A stretch of DNA of 64,000 nt, taken from assembly GCF_932294415.1 (NCBI RefSeq), contig NC_065541.1:33823790-33887789 (forward strand), given 5' to 3'. This stretch comes from Quercus robur (Eukaryota; Streptophyta; Magnoliopsida; Fagales; Fagaceae). Position numbers and translations under genes: made by a program. Positions 24,881-38,500 of the stretch are shown in pieces (the stretch's first letter is position 1; each line of letters starts with the position of its first letter). Under the pieces are notes generated by a model. The model did no database searches. It was not told where the DNA came from and saw only the letters and a list, made by a program, of their open reading frames with translations.

Positions 24881-26451
24881 TCATTAAACTGTGCATGCAG
24901 TTATTAAAAGGACAATTGCACCCTACTCCTAGAGACCCTATCAAATCTAGGACACTTTGTACGTTAAACTATTCTATATTTATTAGTTTATATTTTATAT
25001 ATAATTTTAAATTATAAAAATTTATAATTTAAATAATTTAATGATAATATAACTATTCAACTTCAATTTTTAGACATTTTGTAAATATTGTATATATAAA
25101 AAGAAGATATTATCTTATAGTGGATTTATCAAAATTCATTTTTAATAAAAAGATGTTGAGTGAGATTATAATCTTAAGTTACAATCAATTTTGTAATTAA
25201 ATTTTATCTTTTTTTATAACTATCTTGTGGGTATGTTTATTACTTTTACGTAAATTTATCATTTTTTTCACTACTCACACATTTGATATAAAAATAAGTG
25301 TGTAATTAGTCCTAAAATTTTTCTTTGTTAAATATGTTCTCAATTTATCATCATCATAATAAGATTCATAAATGTAACGTGAATTAGGATTGAGGAGGTA
25401 GTTGGATACACAATTACACATCAATGCCTCTCTCTCCTCCTCTTGGGTAGCGACAATGTGGTACAACAATGTTGTACAAGGCACTGTTTTTGTGGGTACA
25501 ATTTGGAAAGACCGGTCAATTCAACCCAAATTTATATGTTTTGCTTTTTATCTCTTTTTAAATACCTAAAACATTTCTTAATAAGATGAAAAAAAAAAAT
25601 AGTCATATATCATAAGAATATTTATATATTTGCAGGGTTAGTAACATATTGTAATTATTTAAAAAAAAAGAAGAGAAGCATGGGGAGGGATTGACAGTTG
25701 AAGTCCACAAAAAAGCAGGAGGCCATTGGCGTTAATCTCTGACCATTAAAGAGCAGAAAGATGAGCTTAAATTATCATTTTTTTGAGAAAGAAAATTGGT
25801 TTAAAACCAAACACTGGATACAGATAATACATGACGAATTCTAGTCAAAGACAAAGAGTCATAGGTACGAATGATCTCTTAATGCCCGATAAATGTTCAC
25901 CTTCCAACTTCCAGGAGAAACCATCTTGAAATTTTAAACAAAAATATAAAAACAAAGGAGCTCAATTTGACACATGAATCATATTCATTGGCAAAAGATA
26001 AAATTATTAGCCACAATATTTAATGATAAGCGTACCTTTGCCTACAACTTATTGGATAAGATTTTAATTTTAATTTTTATGTACAATTTTTAAAATACAA
26101 ATATATTTAAATACCAATCAAAAAAATATATATATATTTAAATACATTTTTCACAAAAAAAGCTACTAAATAAATAGACAGGCTAAGTTAAAATTTGAAC
26201 TACCATCATTTTTAAGTAGACTTACTATTAATATTTAATACTACAGTGCCACTTTTTTATTATACGCTAATTATATAATAATCAACCCCTAGATTTATTA
26301 TTATTACAAAAAAAAAAAAAAACACTAGATTTATTGATATGAAATATATTAATTGAACTTGTGGGGTGGGGGCATTGAATGAAATATCGGGGGTCATCTG
26401 ATGTCGCGACTCGCGTCACATTTCATTAACTACAGTACACACTACTTCGCT
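24881..26451. repeat. Direct duplication, copy 2 (1.57 kb)
   Basis: Second copy of the block at 23170-24719. It is slightly longer, mainly through an AT-rich insertion near 26112-26140 and a TTTC insertion near its end. Left and right flanks differ from those of copy 1, as expected for a tandem duplication with a 1711-bp period. Confidence 0.92.
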
Positions 26452-27134
26452 CAAAAAACTACAGACTACTACACCTCCAACATGGCAACATAAATAAACT
26501 TAGGTCTTTGTAATTTGCTTTCTTTTGTCTAATGCAAAGAATATGTGCTGGGCCTGCTGGCCAAGCTAGAACAAGAGTGGGGGACACTTTTTTTTTTTCC
26601 TTTTAAAATATTGTTAAACAAGGCAGGGAATAATGTAAAATTAGTGGGAAGATTGGAGATGGACCAAAGTGAGAAAGGGAACACTATAAAGTCAAAGTTA
26701 GCTACTATCTAACAGTGGCTGATGAATGATGATGTTGTATGTGCAGTGCGTTGCGGTTCAATGCGAGTAATTGAAGTTTTCAACTAAATTTTTTTTAGCT
26801 ATAAATAAATATTATATTATTCCCATCACGATTGATGACCACCCCCCATAAATTCCGATTCCCATGGAAAATCAGAACAAACCCCAACCCATTTCTAACG
26901 TCTTCCCAAATGTTTTCTCCCGTCAAGATAAGAATCTCACTTTCTCTTTCTCAATGGGTTTGTTACTTTGATTGGCTTGGTTTGCATCTACATCTCCCCT
27001 CAAAAGTAGGGACTTTTTTTTTTCTCCTCCTTTTTTTCTGTTTTCTTTTTGTTCAAACTAAAGGGGAGGGGTTGTTATAGATAAGTGGAATCAGTCAATT
27101 GGATATTTTCGTTTTACAATACAGTAAAAGGGCT

Positions 27135-27174
<40 letters not shown>

Positions 27175-27924
27175 TTTAAATTCTTTGCTAACATTTAGGG
27201 GTTGGTTTTTGTTTTAGGTTCAAATCTTCTGGTCAACACTGTTTTATTCTAAGAAGTCATCTTGATTAATATTTTGTTTCAGTAATTAATTGAATATTCT
27301 AAGAGCTCTAAACACTATAGAAAATAAAAAACTTTAAATTCCTTGCTCCAATTTAAGTGGGATGGACCTACTTACATTTGGTTGTCTAACGACCATCAAT
27401 ATTTGCCATGAGCATGAGGCAACTTCTATCTTAAAGAAGAATTATTATAGCCACAATCTAAATCATCGTATGATGCTTTTTAACAATAGATTTGTAGATT
27501 CAAAACTTCTATAAAGTGAGCTATAAAATAAAAATAAAAATGAAAAAAAGAAGGTGAGGGTTGCTAGAGTTGAGAGTTTCATTGAATTAACTGGATGAAT
27601 TCATTGGACATGAGAAAGTGGGGAGAAAAGTTCGCCGACGAAAACTCCATTACATTAAACTTTCACAAAAAGATAATGCCATTTTTTATTTATTAAATGT
27701 GATTGATTAAAGAATGAGAGGAGAGTATAAAATGATAAAATCTAACAAAGTAGAAGCTCTACATCTACCGAATAAAAATACCTTGGGCGTCCAAATGCAA
27801 ATTCAGGTCAAATCCAAAAAGGAGGAGGTAGATTTGATAAAAGGATAATTCTAAAGAAACTTATGAATCCATGTATTATAACAGGCTCTGTCCTGAATAT
27901 GTTGTTCCCCTTTAGTTTCTTTTA
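26452..27924. other. Intergenic region, no gene seen
   Basis: AT-rich DNA with a T tract of about 34 bases near 27138-27171. Short frames are not believed. No element ends were recognised. Confidence 0.4.
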
Positions 27925-28373
27925 TGGCATGTTTGGAAGTTTAAAAAAGGAGGGAGAGTAGAGGAAGGGAGAGTAATTCAATTACATTGTTTGGAAGTTT
28001 TTTAAAGAATGAGGGGGAGGAGTTTGGAGGGGTTTCAACCACCTCTAACTCCTCATTTTTAATTCTCCCAAATTGGAGAGATTTGGAGGGAGAGTAAAGT
28101 AGATAAATTATTGACTAGATAAATTTCCCAATTTACCATTTCTAAATTAATAATAGACCAATGTTGCAAGTCAATTTTCAAATAGGGGTAAATTTGTCTA
28201 TTTTAATTATTTCATCTCCTCTCCATCCTAATTTTTAAAACATCCAAATAAGGGGAATGACTAATTACTCCCTTCCCGCCCTTCCCCCTTACTAATTTTA
28301 AAAACATCCAAATAAGGTGAAGGGGAACCATTCCCCTCTACTCTCATCCCTCTCTAAACTTCCAAACAGGCCA
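27925..28373. mobile_element. Tourist-like MITE
   Basis: The ends are inverted repeats, TGGCATGTTTGGAAGTTTA on the left and its near-complement ending CCAAACAGGCCA on the right. They are flanked by TTA at 27922-27924 and 28374-28376, the PIF/Harbinger-type target duplication. The 449-bp body is itself roughly palindromic, purine-rich on the left and pyrimidine-rich on the right, and has no coding capacity. Confidence 0.75.
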
Positions 28374-31300
28374 TTAATGCAATTCCCTGGTTATCAAAAA
28401 AAAAATATTAGTCTTAGCCTATCGGGTTCAGGAGAAATTATTATTTATAACGGGAGGACTGTTGATATAGTCCTCCTGACCAATGAGATGATGCCATTTA
28501 TATAAATATATGTGTGAGTTTCTTAATCAACAGAAAAAATAAAAAATAAAAATTACCAGATAATATCACATTTACATAAATAACAGTATTTTATTATTTA
28601 GAAGGTGAAGAAATACCACGTCAGCACTCTTTGCGGACCTTCCCATACTTTGAGATAAAATAAGGAATTGGGAATAAACAAGTCTTTACCTGACAAATAA
28701 TTATTTGGAATAACTTTAGTGCTTCCAATTCCAAACAACCGCTTTTCAATGCATATGTCCTCCAAACCAATTATGTCTTTTTCTTCGCCTTTGGCTGAAT
28801 CCCAAGTTCCCAAACATTTACCAATGTCACTCACTCACGCTACACTACCCTACCCTAAAAAAAAAAAACAACTAAAATACCCTGTTCTTCTTATCAAAAA
28901 AAAAAAAAAATCCTGTTCTTTAGCTTCTATTACCAAAATACCCCTTAATACTGGCAGTGACAATTATGTAATTAAGTCTCATCCTTAGACTTTAGGGCTA
29001 GAATCTCTAAATAGCTCCCCATAAAATTAAATTAAATTAAAAAAAAAGGCTCTAATAAATAGCCCATGATGATACTATTTTATTTTATTTGCAGCAAATG
29101 TTCCATTCATTGGGAATAAATGCCACTGTATTAAAGAAGTAACAGCACAAAGTAGAGCACGCATTGTACTATGTAGCAACCCATACTCTCGTCTCCAGAA
29201 TCACACGTGTCACTTGACGGTGCTTTCCTTTGTTTATGGTAGCACAAATATGGAGAGTAATTTTGCTTATTCTACAGCTGCAAATATGACATAAAAACTG
29301 GCATTAATTATTAATGGAATAAAGGCATCAGATGTGTGCAGACCATCTGGCTATATATGTTTTCCGAGTTGTCACACTGTCTCTACTTAATGAATTAACA
29401 ATGACATTTCAGGTTATAGCTCTTTCCCCAACACGGCAACTAGTCTAGGCTCATTGGAACTCTTACAGGATTCTTCATTTTGTTCCTAAACAAGTGAAGA
29501 GTTAAGGTCAGGTATCTTTTTGTGTTGTTGAATTTTGAATTTAATGCTTAAGAGTTAAGATAGCAAAACCAGGTTGAACTATTAATGCTGTTTCTTAAAA
29601 AAAAAAAAAAAAAAAAAGAAGAAGAAGTTAAACTATTAATGCTGTTTCAACTCCAAAGACTCCAAACGAGCTGAATCAAAGAAAAATCATAATGGACACT
29701 GGTAAATCTTATGAGAATTCAGTTGCAGGCAACACCTAACATAGATTATAGGAGTGCTCTTTTTGTCATCGTAAAGAAACAACAATGTGGTAAAGGCAAA
29801 TTCTAGTGATCATGAGTGAAGAAATCAATATGTCAACTACGGATTTTGGATAGACCTTGTGAATGGGTCAATTTGGGTTGGATTTAATTGAGCTCGTATT
29901 GAAAATAGATTATCATAAACGAGTTGCAAGCAAGTCAAATCGATCGAGTTATGGATTTAGTCAAGGCAAGTCAGGTCGATTTGTATTTTTTCACATGCAA
30001 CAACAACAACAATAATAATAAAATGAAAAAAATAAATTAAATATAAAAAATAACAAAATACTCTAAATAATAATATATAAATTCTTAAATTTACACCATT
30101 CAAAGTTACTAATGATATCATTACCATAACAAGTTTGGTGATTTGCCATTCAGTGCCCCAAACCATGTAGTTTTGTTTTGTTTTGTTTTTTTGTTTTTTT
30201 TTTTTAAGTATTTCTTACATTAAAAAAATCATTAAATTAAAAAAAATTAATAGAACAGTAAGTGCCCAGCATTCTGGGGCAACAATGTTGCATTCCTTCA
30301 CTCTCGTCCTTTTAGATACAGACTTTATTCTACTTGTAGACAATGAAAGAGATGTTGGTTCACTTGTAGTAGATGAGAGTGACAATGGCAATGATCTTAT
30401 GAGTTTTATTGCAGAATTTTGGGGTTTAGACCAATACTATGATCCTTTTAATACACCAAAGAATGTATAGATGTTTCAATCTAAGCTACTTGATGCTCTC
30501 AAAATTTATATTGTAAGCTCAATTTCTCTAAATCTTGTTGCCCTCGATTAAACTAGAAAGAAAAGTTTTTGGTGGCTACTATTTGATTCAACGTATTCAT
30601 TACCTTTGGATGATTAATACTATCATATTACCTTTACATGGTTTAGCATTTGAAGTGATTTGCTAGCTTATATGATTTGATTTATAAAAAAAAAAAAAAA
30701 AAAATTAGAAAATGAGTTGGATCATGAGTCAATCCATTTTTATTTAGGTTAAAAAATTTCTTGTTCAGGTTAGGTATTTCCTTTAGGCTCAGGTTGGGTT
30801 ACCGGCTTTAGGTTCGGATCCAGTTTTGCCAAGTTTTGGATTAGTGTAGTCTTAGTTGGAGATCTTAGTTACCACAATAAATGGAATGAGAAATTAAAAA
30901 TAAGACAGTACAAATAGGCTAGAACGGCATTTGGTCCAAGTATAATTAGCTAGCTAATATTTTTCATTGTGCCGTTTCCCTTTCTATGCTATTTTCCATT
31001 GAAGACGTGAAGTCCATGAGAGGGTAAAGATAGGAGGGAAAGCTCGTTGTTTGAATTCATTACTGTCATCTTCCACTTGGGTGTTTTAGAGATCATATCA
31101 CTGCCTTCTTTAACTTGACAGTTGACACTATCCCAGCTAGCTGCTTTTCTTATAAACCTTTCAAGTTTGAGGCCGCTTGGACCAACACACCATGTCAGCA
31201 CTCAAGAGATGAAGGATTTTGATATGATAAAATTGATTTTGTCTGGAATAGTTTCTTAAAAAAAAAAAAAAAACCATATCCTGACTTATTTTCAATTTAT

Positions 31301-31900
31301 ATTGGACTTGTGATTTTAATTTAGACACAACTTGTAATGGATCGGTGCAAGTGAAGTTTATCTAATGACTCACGTGTCATAATAAAAAGTAATCGATAAA
31401 AAGTCAAACGTATATAGATATATAGATACAATTTAAGGAAAGAACCATGATATTTTTTTATCTTGATATCTTTACCTAAATTTTGTCTAAATTCAAATAC
31501 CACCAGTCAAGACGATTATGTAAAAAAAAAAAATGAAAATTAGGTTCTGGAGGAGCTCAATGATTGACACCTAGCATGCACCAAGCAGAAGCATGCGTTT
31601 TAGGGTTCAGGGGCAGTGGGAAAATTTATTCATTTTAACATGAATTTCGGTTTTAACATGCCATAATTACAAGAGTTCAAGACCCTTTTACGCTGAAACC
31701 AGTGAAACTTTGGGGTAGCAAGCTATCTTGCAAGGAAACTGAAAATACAAAAGTAACTACAAACACTAATAAAGTAGGATATGATTGACTTTTTTTTTTT
31801 TTTTTTGGTTTAGTATGATTGGCTAAGTTGATTACAGCAAAGAATGGGTGCACCAAATAGGGTGCATGCCTTAAAACAAATGAGATGAATACGGCATTTC
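28374..31900. other. Intergenic region with repeat remnants
   Basis: Lies between the MITE and the 3' end of the EamA transporter gene. It has A- and T-tracts (29599-29617, 30687-30705, 31258-31272) and a repeat-like zone at 29840-30840 with GGGTTGGATT and CAGGTTGGGTT-like words seen in plant MITEs. A 70-codon minus-strand frame at 30989-31201 (starts MLTWCVGPSG) is balanced in composition but matches nothing I recognise and has no evident partner exons. Confidence 0.35.
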
Positions 31901-34900
31901 TCATTCCATCTCTTTATCAGGTCCAATATACATTGTGCAACACACTGAAATCAAAATGAGTAAACATCCAACAAGTCGCCCAAAGGATGGAGCTATTCTT
32001 GATGAACTGATGCTCCATAATTGTGACAGGGCAGCCTGAAACAGCAATACAGGTATGAATGTAATTAACAAGATGACGGGATCTTCATTTTTTATTCCTT
32101 TTATTTTTTACTGTTTTTATTTTTTATTTTTTTTTTTGGAACGGAGGGAGATTGACGGGGAGGAGAGGGAAAGTAATTCATTACTATTCTTTTTATGTTT
32201 TTCCAATAATTTCTTTTTGGCTAAAGTGCAAACTATACTCCTGAAGTTTGGAGATCTCTAGATTTTATATCTTAAAGTTTTAGAATTTGAATTTTACCCC
32301 CTCAAAGTTATATATAGTTTGCATCAACAGTCCCTCCGTTCATATTTTATGTTAAGTGCCACATAAGCTTGTCACATGTGTTTAGTTTTTCCAATAAAAT
32401 AACACCACATCATTTTTATTATGCCATGTCATTTTTTACATGCCACGTGATATCATTTTATTGGACGAACTAAACATGTGTGGCAAGTTTATGTGGTACA
32501 TAACAGAAAAATATGGATAGAAGAGGGCTGCTCATGCAAACGGAATATAACTTTAGAAGATAAAAGCCAAATTCTGAAACTTTAGTGTAAAATTTAAAGA
32601 CCCCCACACTTTAGGGGGTGTAGTTTGCACTTTAGCCTTTCTTTTTTGATAAGTGTCTTTTACAATCATTTCCTAAAAGTTTCACAATATCAATCTTCAC
32701 ATAATTTTATCGGAATTGCAAATTGCTAGCATCTCACAGATTATCACTATCTAAATTTCTAAAGACTAAGGCAGGCAAAAGTTGATCACTGTATAAATTG
32801 CTACTAAATGCTGGGGGGGAGAACAATACCAAAATGTACTGGACATTTGCAGCTTTGGTGGTTTTCTCAAGCTGAAGTCCGCGTGCTAAAAATACCTGCA
32901 ACCAAGCACACATGTTCAGAAGCAAGGTCAGAAAATCAAAAAAAGTCCATCCTTATTGATGTCATTATTGCATCATAATAATATAGAAGAGCACCTCTGC
33001 AAAAAAGGCCAGGACACCTAGTACAAGCATTAGTAAGAATGAATGAAGATCGGGCAGCACAAAATCCTGCATCATACAAGAAATAAATAATTGAGAAACA
33101 CCCAGAGACACATAACACTCATCATAAAAAGGATACACAGTATGGATGCAACTATAACTTCGGACTCTCAGACAGCATAAACTTCAAATGGCTTTGGACT
33201 GATAGTATAACCTCTGATCATTAAGCATAAATAATATCAAGCACAAGTGCACAACATTGATATATGAAAGATATTCTGAGCACAACATTTTATCTTCTTT
33301 ATTTTGCATGAAGAATATTCTGATTAACAAGAAATAATGACAATTATTTATGAATTTCAAAATACAAAGTGCAATTAAATTACAAGTTTAAGCAAATAAC
33401 TCTTAACTCAAATGACACGTATGAAATGAGTTGTGGGTTCCAGACCCACTGGTGTATGAGTAACTAGATATCCTAAAAATGAAAAATGTAGATTACAAAT
33501 TGAAGCAATTAAGATGATGATGATGAATGTTAAGTTTTAATATACTATTCTAAATCCCTGGCCAATATCTACTGGAAACGCATCATTTCATTACGTCTGA
33601 CGTGAGTGGTTAAAACAAAATGCCTATACAACAAAAGCATTACATGTAAGGTGAATCAGAGTTTCATGGCCACTAAGTATCATTAGATTTTGACTGTGTC
33701 ATGGACTTACCTCAAAAGAAAATGTACATATTCCAGCAGCAGGGCTAGCCAGTATGCCAAATGAGAAAACTGTAACCCTGGAAAGAGCAAACAACTTACT
33801 AAGGCAATCTCTTTACATAATATCTTCCTTTCTTAAAATCATAGTGTGGCAGCACTAATTACTACAGAATCTAGTAATAACCAATTTCGCTTCCAAAAGA
33901 TGTATTAACTAGTAAAAAGGAAAGCCATGTTAAGAGTGAGGGGCACAATAGCATAGTATAACTTTCTTTAAGCTTTAGTGGTTTGAAGGGAAAGAAATAA
34001 AGAAGATTATATCATAGTGGACAATAAAAGATGAGGCAAGTCATGTAATCTTACACTGGTTGATCAGATGCCTTTGCTCCAGCCCTTATGAGGCAATAGC
34101 TGATTCCACCAGTTATTGATGAAAATAAACCAACTAAGACAACATATATATGATGGCTTCCACTAAGGTATGTATTGTTTGCTTCCCCAGCTTTGACTAA
34201 GCTTCCTGAAAAAGTACACAATCAATAACGCACAAGTCTAGGCAGAGTTGTAGGAAAGCAACTCTCCCTGTCTCATTATAAGCACGTGTAGTGATGTGTT
34301 TAGAGAGATTTTTAACCTGTAACACCAAAAAAGCCACAAATAAAGCCCACAAGGGAAAGACAATAAAGCAAAAGAAAAGGGAATATGTGTTGCTCTAGTC
34401 TCTATTGTTGCCCATTCATCCTACCATCAATAACTTGCTCACTTTCAAGGAATCTGGCAAATAAATCTAGGTTCTAGTTTCCCATAATTTGCCAAAAATC
34501 AACACAATGGAAGGGGGAAGTCATTGTCAAAGATGTGGTTTGAGAAACACACACCCCCATCCCAACCACCACGCCCCCCACCCCCTGTGCGGGTGCAGAT
34601 AAATAAATGCAATATTCAATAGCATAATAGAAATGAAGACAAGGTGTGAAAAACTCCCATAATTTATTGTATAAAAAATTGAAAATTGTGGAAAAAAGGA
34701 TTTAGGTTATTCAAATAAAGACTAAACTAGTAACAAAAAAGAAAATAACATAAATGAACCAATATGATGTTGAAACAAAGAAGAATATGAAAGATTAATT
34801 AAATATCTTGTAAGAACATTAATACAAGGGGTTGACTTTTTTGAGTTCTTCACTAATGAGGTTGGAAAATTCAAAACCTTAGAGAAGCTTTTAATAACAC

Positions 34901-35557
34901 GTGAGAAAACATAACTCATGCATCCTTTTTTTGATATATAAATTAGAAAGCACGGACACTTCATTTGGGGTGTCGTACCCATGCTGAACACGGGACATGC
35001 CTAGGACACTTTTGCACAGTGTCCTTTTTTGTTTTTGAAAAATTGCAAGACAAGGAGGGATACTTATCTTTTATTTATTTTTTTAGTTTTAATCTTGAAC
35101 ACTTATCTAGTTATCTCTTATTTACTCTTTTTTGATCTTATTCTTGGTTTGTATTCTTTTTTGATACATCATATATTAGTCATGAATTCACTTTATTATC
35201 CTTTATTGCTCTTAAATTTATATATGTTTAACAAAAAAATAAATGCTTAACAATATTTAAAAATAAAAAATAAAAATATATTTAATAATTAATTAGTATA
35301 TGAATCCTCGCCATACCCGTGTCCTAATTTTTAAAAAATTGCCATGTCGCTGTGTCGTACCCGTACCTGTATTTGTGTTCGTGCTTCATAGCACATAAAT
35401 AACTACAATATATCATCAGCACATGAATAAAACATCTTTTCCTTATAAAAATAGGTATTTTCAAACTTGTCCAAGACAAAAGTTAATCAATATCACAGCA
35501 GGGTACTCTCAACTCTACAATGGGAATAATGCACAGAAGTCGCACTAAATAATATTC

Positions 35558-35588
<31 letters not shown>

Positions 35589-38500
35589 GTACACTTGGGA
35601 GACTATTGCTTAAGATTAGCTTTCATGTAGAAAGGAAAAGATAGCATCAGTACAGTGGCAGTATATACAGGCACATGACATGGAATAGCAACAAAGATAA
35701 GGAAATATAAATTTATCTTGATTGAATTCTTTACCAAAACCTATCAAGGCATCCATATCTGACATAGCATATAGAAGGTTACTTTAACTCACTTCTGTAC
35801 CTTGATTAGTAAGTATCTGCCGGAAAATGAAGAGCACACCGAAGAAACTGCAAGCAAGACCTGGAAAAAGTATGATAGTTAACATAGGAAACACTGTTTG
35901 CCTAACAGAAGGTAGTCCAACTTCTATGCCAAAACTGGGAGATTGGAAATCAATGTAAAATTCAAGAAAATAGTTTCATTTTCTATGATGTAAAACATTT
36001 GCAGCTAGATTGGCTTCCATTACCACTTCTCAGGCTTGCCTAACTCTTGGGTATAGTTGTTTCCCAAACTAATTGGGACCCTCAGCATGATGAGCCATGT
36101 GCTATTTTGTTCACCACACATTAAAAAGTGCTTTATGTTCCATAAATAGATGTAAATGGGGGCATATTTGCATATCTCATAATATTATTTTTAAGGACTA
36201 AGAAAAAATAATTATAAAAATATTACATACTAGCATACCTCCAATGTCAGCGATTTTCAACTTCTCATTTAAAATTATTCTGGCTGCAATTGATGCCATA
36301 ATTTGTGTTGTGAAGCTTAATACAATAGCCTGAGACAAAGGTAACCTTTGAATGCTGAAATGAAAATAAACCAGCTCCTGGTCATTACAGCAGTTATCAC
36401 TAAATCAACTCATAAGGATATCCTTACAAGCCATTGACAAAGCTTTCTAAGCATAGTATATGAGGTAAAGAAAAATGTAAAACATTACCAAAAATTTTGA
36501 AATTCAGGTTGATAGATTCATTAATATTAGATATTAAAGGGATTTATATTGAAAGCACTCTATTCTAGGTACCTTACATTTTATCTTTGTGTTCTGAACA
36601 TAATTATGTTTCAATAAGTTCATACAAAGTTATCACAGTAGGTGGGTGTGTTAGTGGTAAAATGTGCTCATTCTCCTCAAGCAATGCTCAGGTTCAGATC
36701 ATGCTACACTCACATTTCAATTGAGTGCTCTACCTGTCTCTAAAGGGTCAGCACGGCATACCTTTCTCAGGGTTACCTCCCGACGTACTACCCCCCCCAC
36801 CCCCCCCCAAAAAACACTTTTTGGCATAGGGAAAAAAAAAAACCCTCCATACGAAGTTATAAATTAAATATGTATTGGTGACTAAGAGTTAATAGGCCAA
36901 TATAGCGTATACAGAACAGTATAGCAACTGCTACTGTTTGAAACCACATGATGCAACAACTGTTTGATCAAGACAATTGACCTAGTATGCCTATGTAGGA
37001 ACATCTTGTTTAAGAAAACTTGCATCATGTGACACATGCTAAGTGCCTCACAACCTTTAGAGGGAGTGCATAGATATTCCCACTAGGAAATGAGTAAATA
37101 TTCAGAAAGTGTTACAAGCATTGACAAATGATGATAGCAACATGCTATAAATACAAATAGAAAGGATGTCAATGGAAGTCCACTTACCAATAAACATAAC
37201 TCATCAATGAAAGATATCCCATAAGGGCTCTTGAAACCAAAAGTTTTCTAACATGCATCTGTCCAAATATTGAATGCCCACTCTTTCTCAACCAAAAATA
37301 TGACAATATTGTTACAATTGTGCATCGAGTAAAAGCTGTCTCAAGTAAAGGAATTGATTGGGCTGCCAATATAGAATTGGAATAAAATCAATCAGTGGAC
37401 AAACAAACAAATTTTGCTAATAATAGATCCTGTTCAGAAAATGTAAATGAAAATTTATAGATGGTAAAGTGCATACTTATGAGCAATACGCACCATATGC
37501 CTTGAGACTTATGTATAATTATAAATAAGGAAAGAGCTTTACTGACCAGAGAAAACATCAGAAAGAACTTCCATGACAAAATAGATGATAGATGAGATGG
37601 CCGTACACAAGAGACCAGAGTACCTGGACCCACTCCACACCCACAAAATAAATTGAGTCACTGGAGATGTCTCTGATTCCGGTAATCTTGTCACCTGCTC
37701 CTGCAAATTTTTAACAGAGCAACCATATTAATTTCCCCAACATTTCCTAACTTTTAATGAATCAAATTGAAATGAAAAGAGAGACCAGACCACTAGAGAA
37801 AATAATAGAAATGAAAAAAAAAGATCCAACGGAAGCCAACCTACAGTTTATCTTATCCTCCATATTGTATTAGCAAGTAAATGACTAAGCACACTATCAA
37901 GGACTGGCGCTAAGCTTATAATATTTCACTCTAATAGCAGAAACTCCATAGCAGTGAAACATATTAAATCAAAACTTATTGTAGCATTCTGGATTTCTTG
38001 GCTATGAACTAAGTCAAAGCAGGAAAAGAAACCACAGATGACCAGAAGAGTGTAGCTAAATTTAGATTTTTATTTTTATTTTTATTTTTTATTTTAAAGA
38101 ATAATACTTCATTGAAAGGAAATCTCAAATACAAAGAACCAATGCACACAGGAAGTGTACTGAGGAAAACATAAAAACAACAAAACTAAGATGCATAGAA
38201 AGTACAACTATCAAGCAAATCAGGCAAAGAAGTGAAATTGAAAACACCAGACGCATTTGTCCACCCAAGCAAATTCTAGATCTTTGGGCCCCAATGGGTC
38301 ATGCCAATCTCTGTGGAAAGCTTGGTGTATTGTTGGAGCTATTGGCTGGGAAAATTTAATTCAGACATATGGAATATTTTTCTTGGCTGTTTGATGTGGA
38401 TTGTTTGGACGGAAAGAAATCGGCGCTCTTTTGAGGATATCGTGAAATCCTTGGTTCAACTACAAGCTCTATGCTAGAAGACTTTATTTGATTGGTCTAG

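Noticed and set aside
27138-27171. Long T-tract as a retroposon tail
   Set aside because: No coding or tRNA-derived body and no target duplication were seen next to it.
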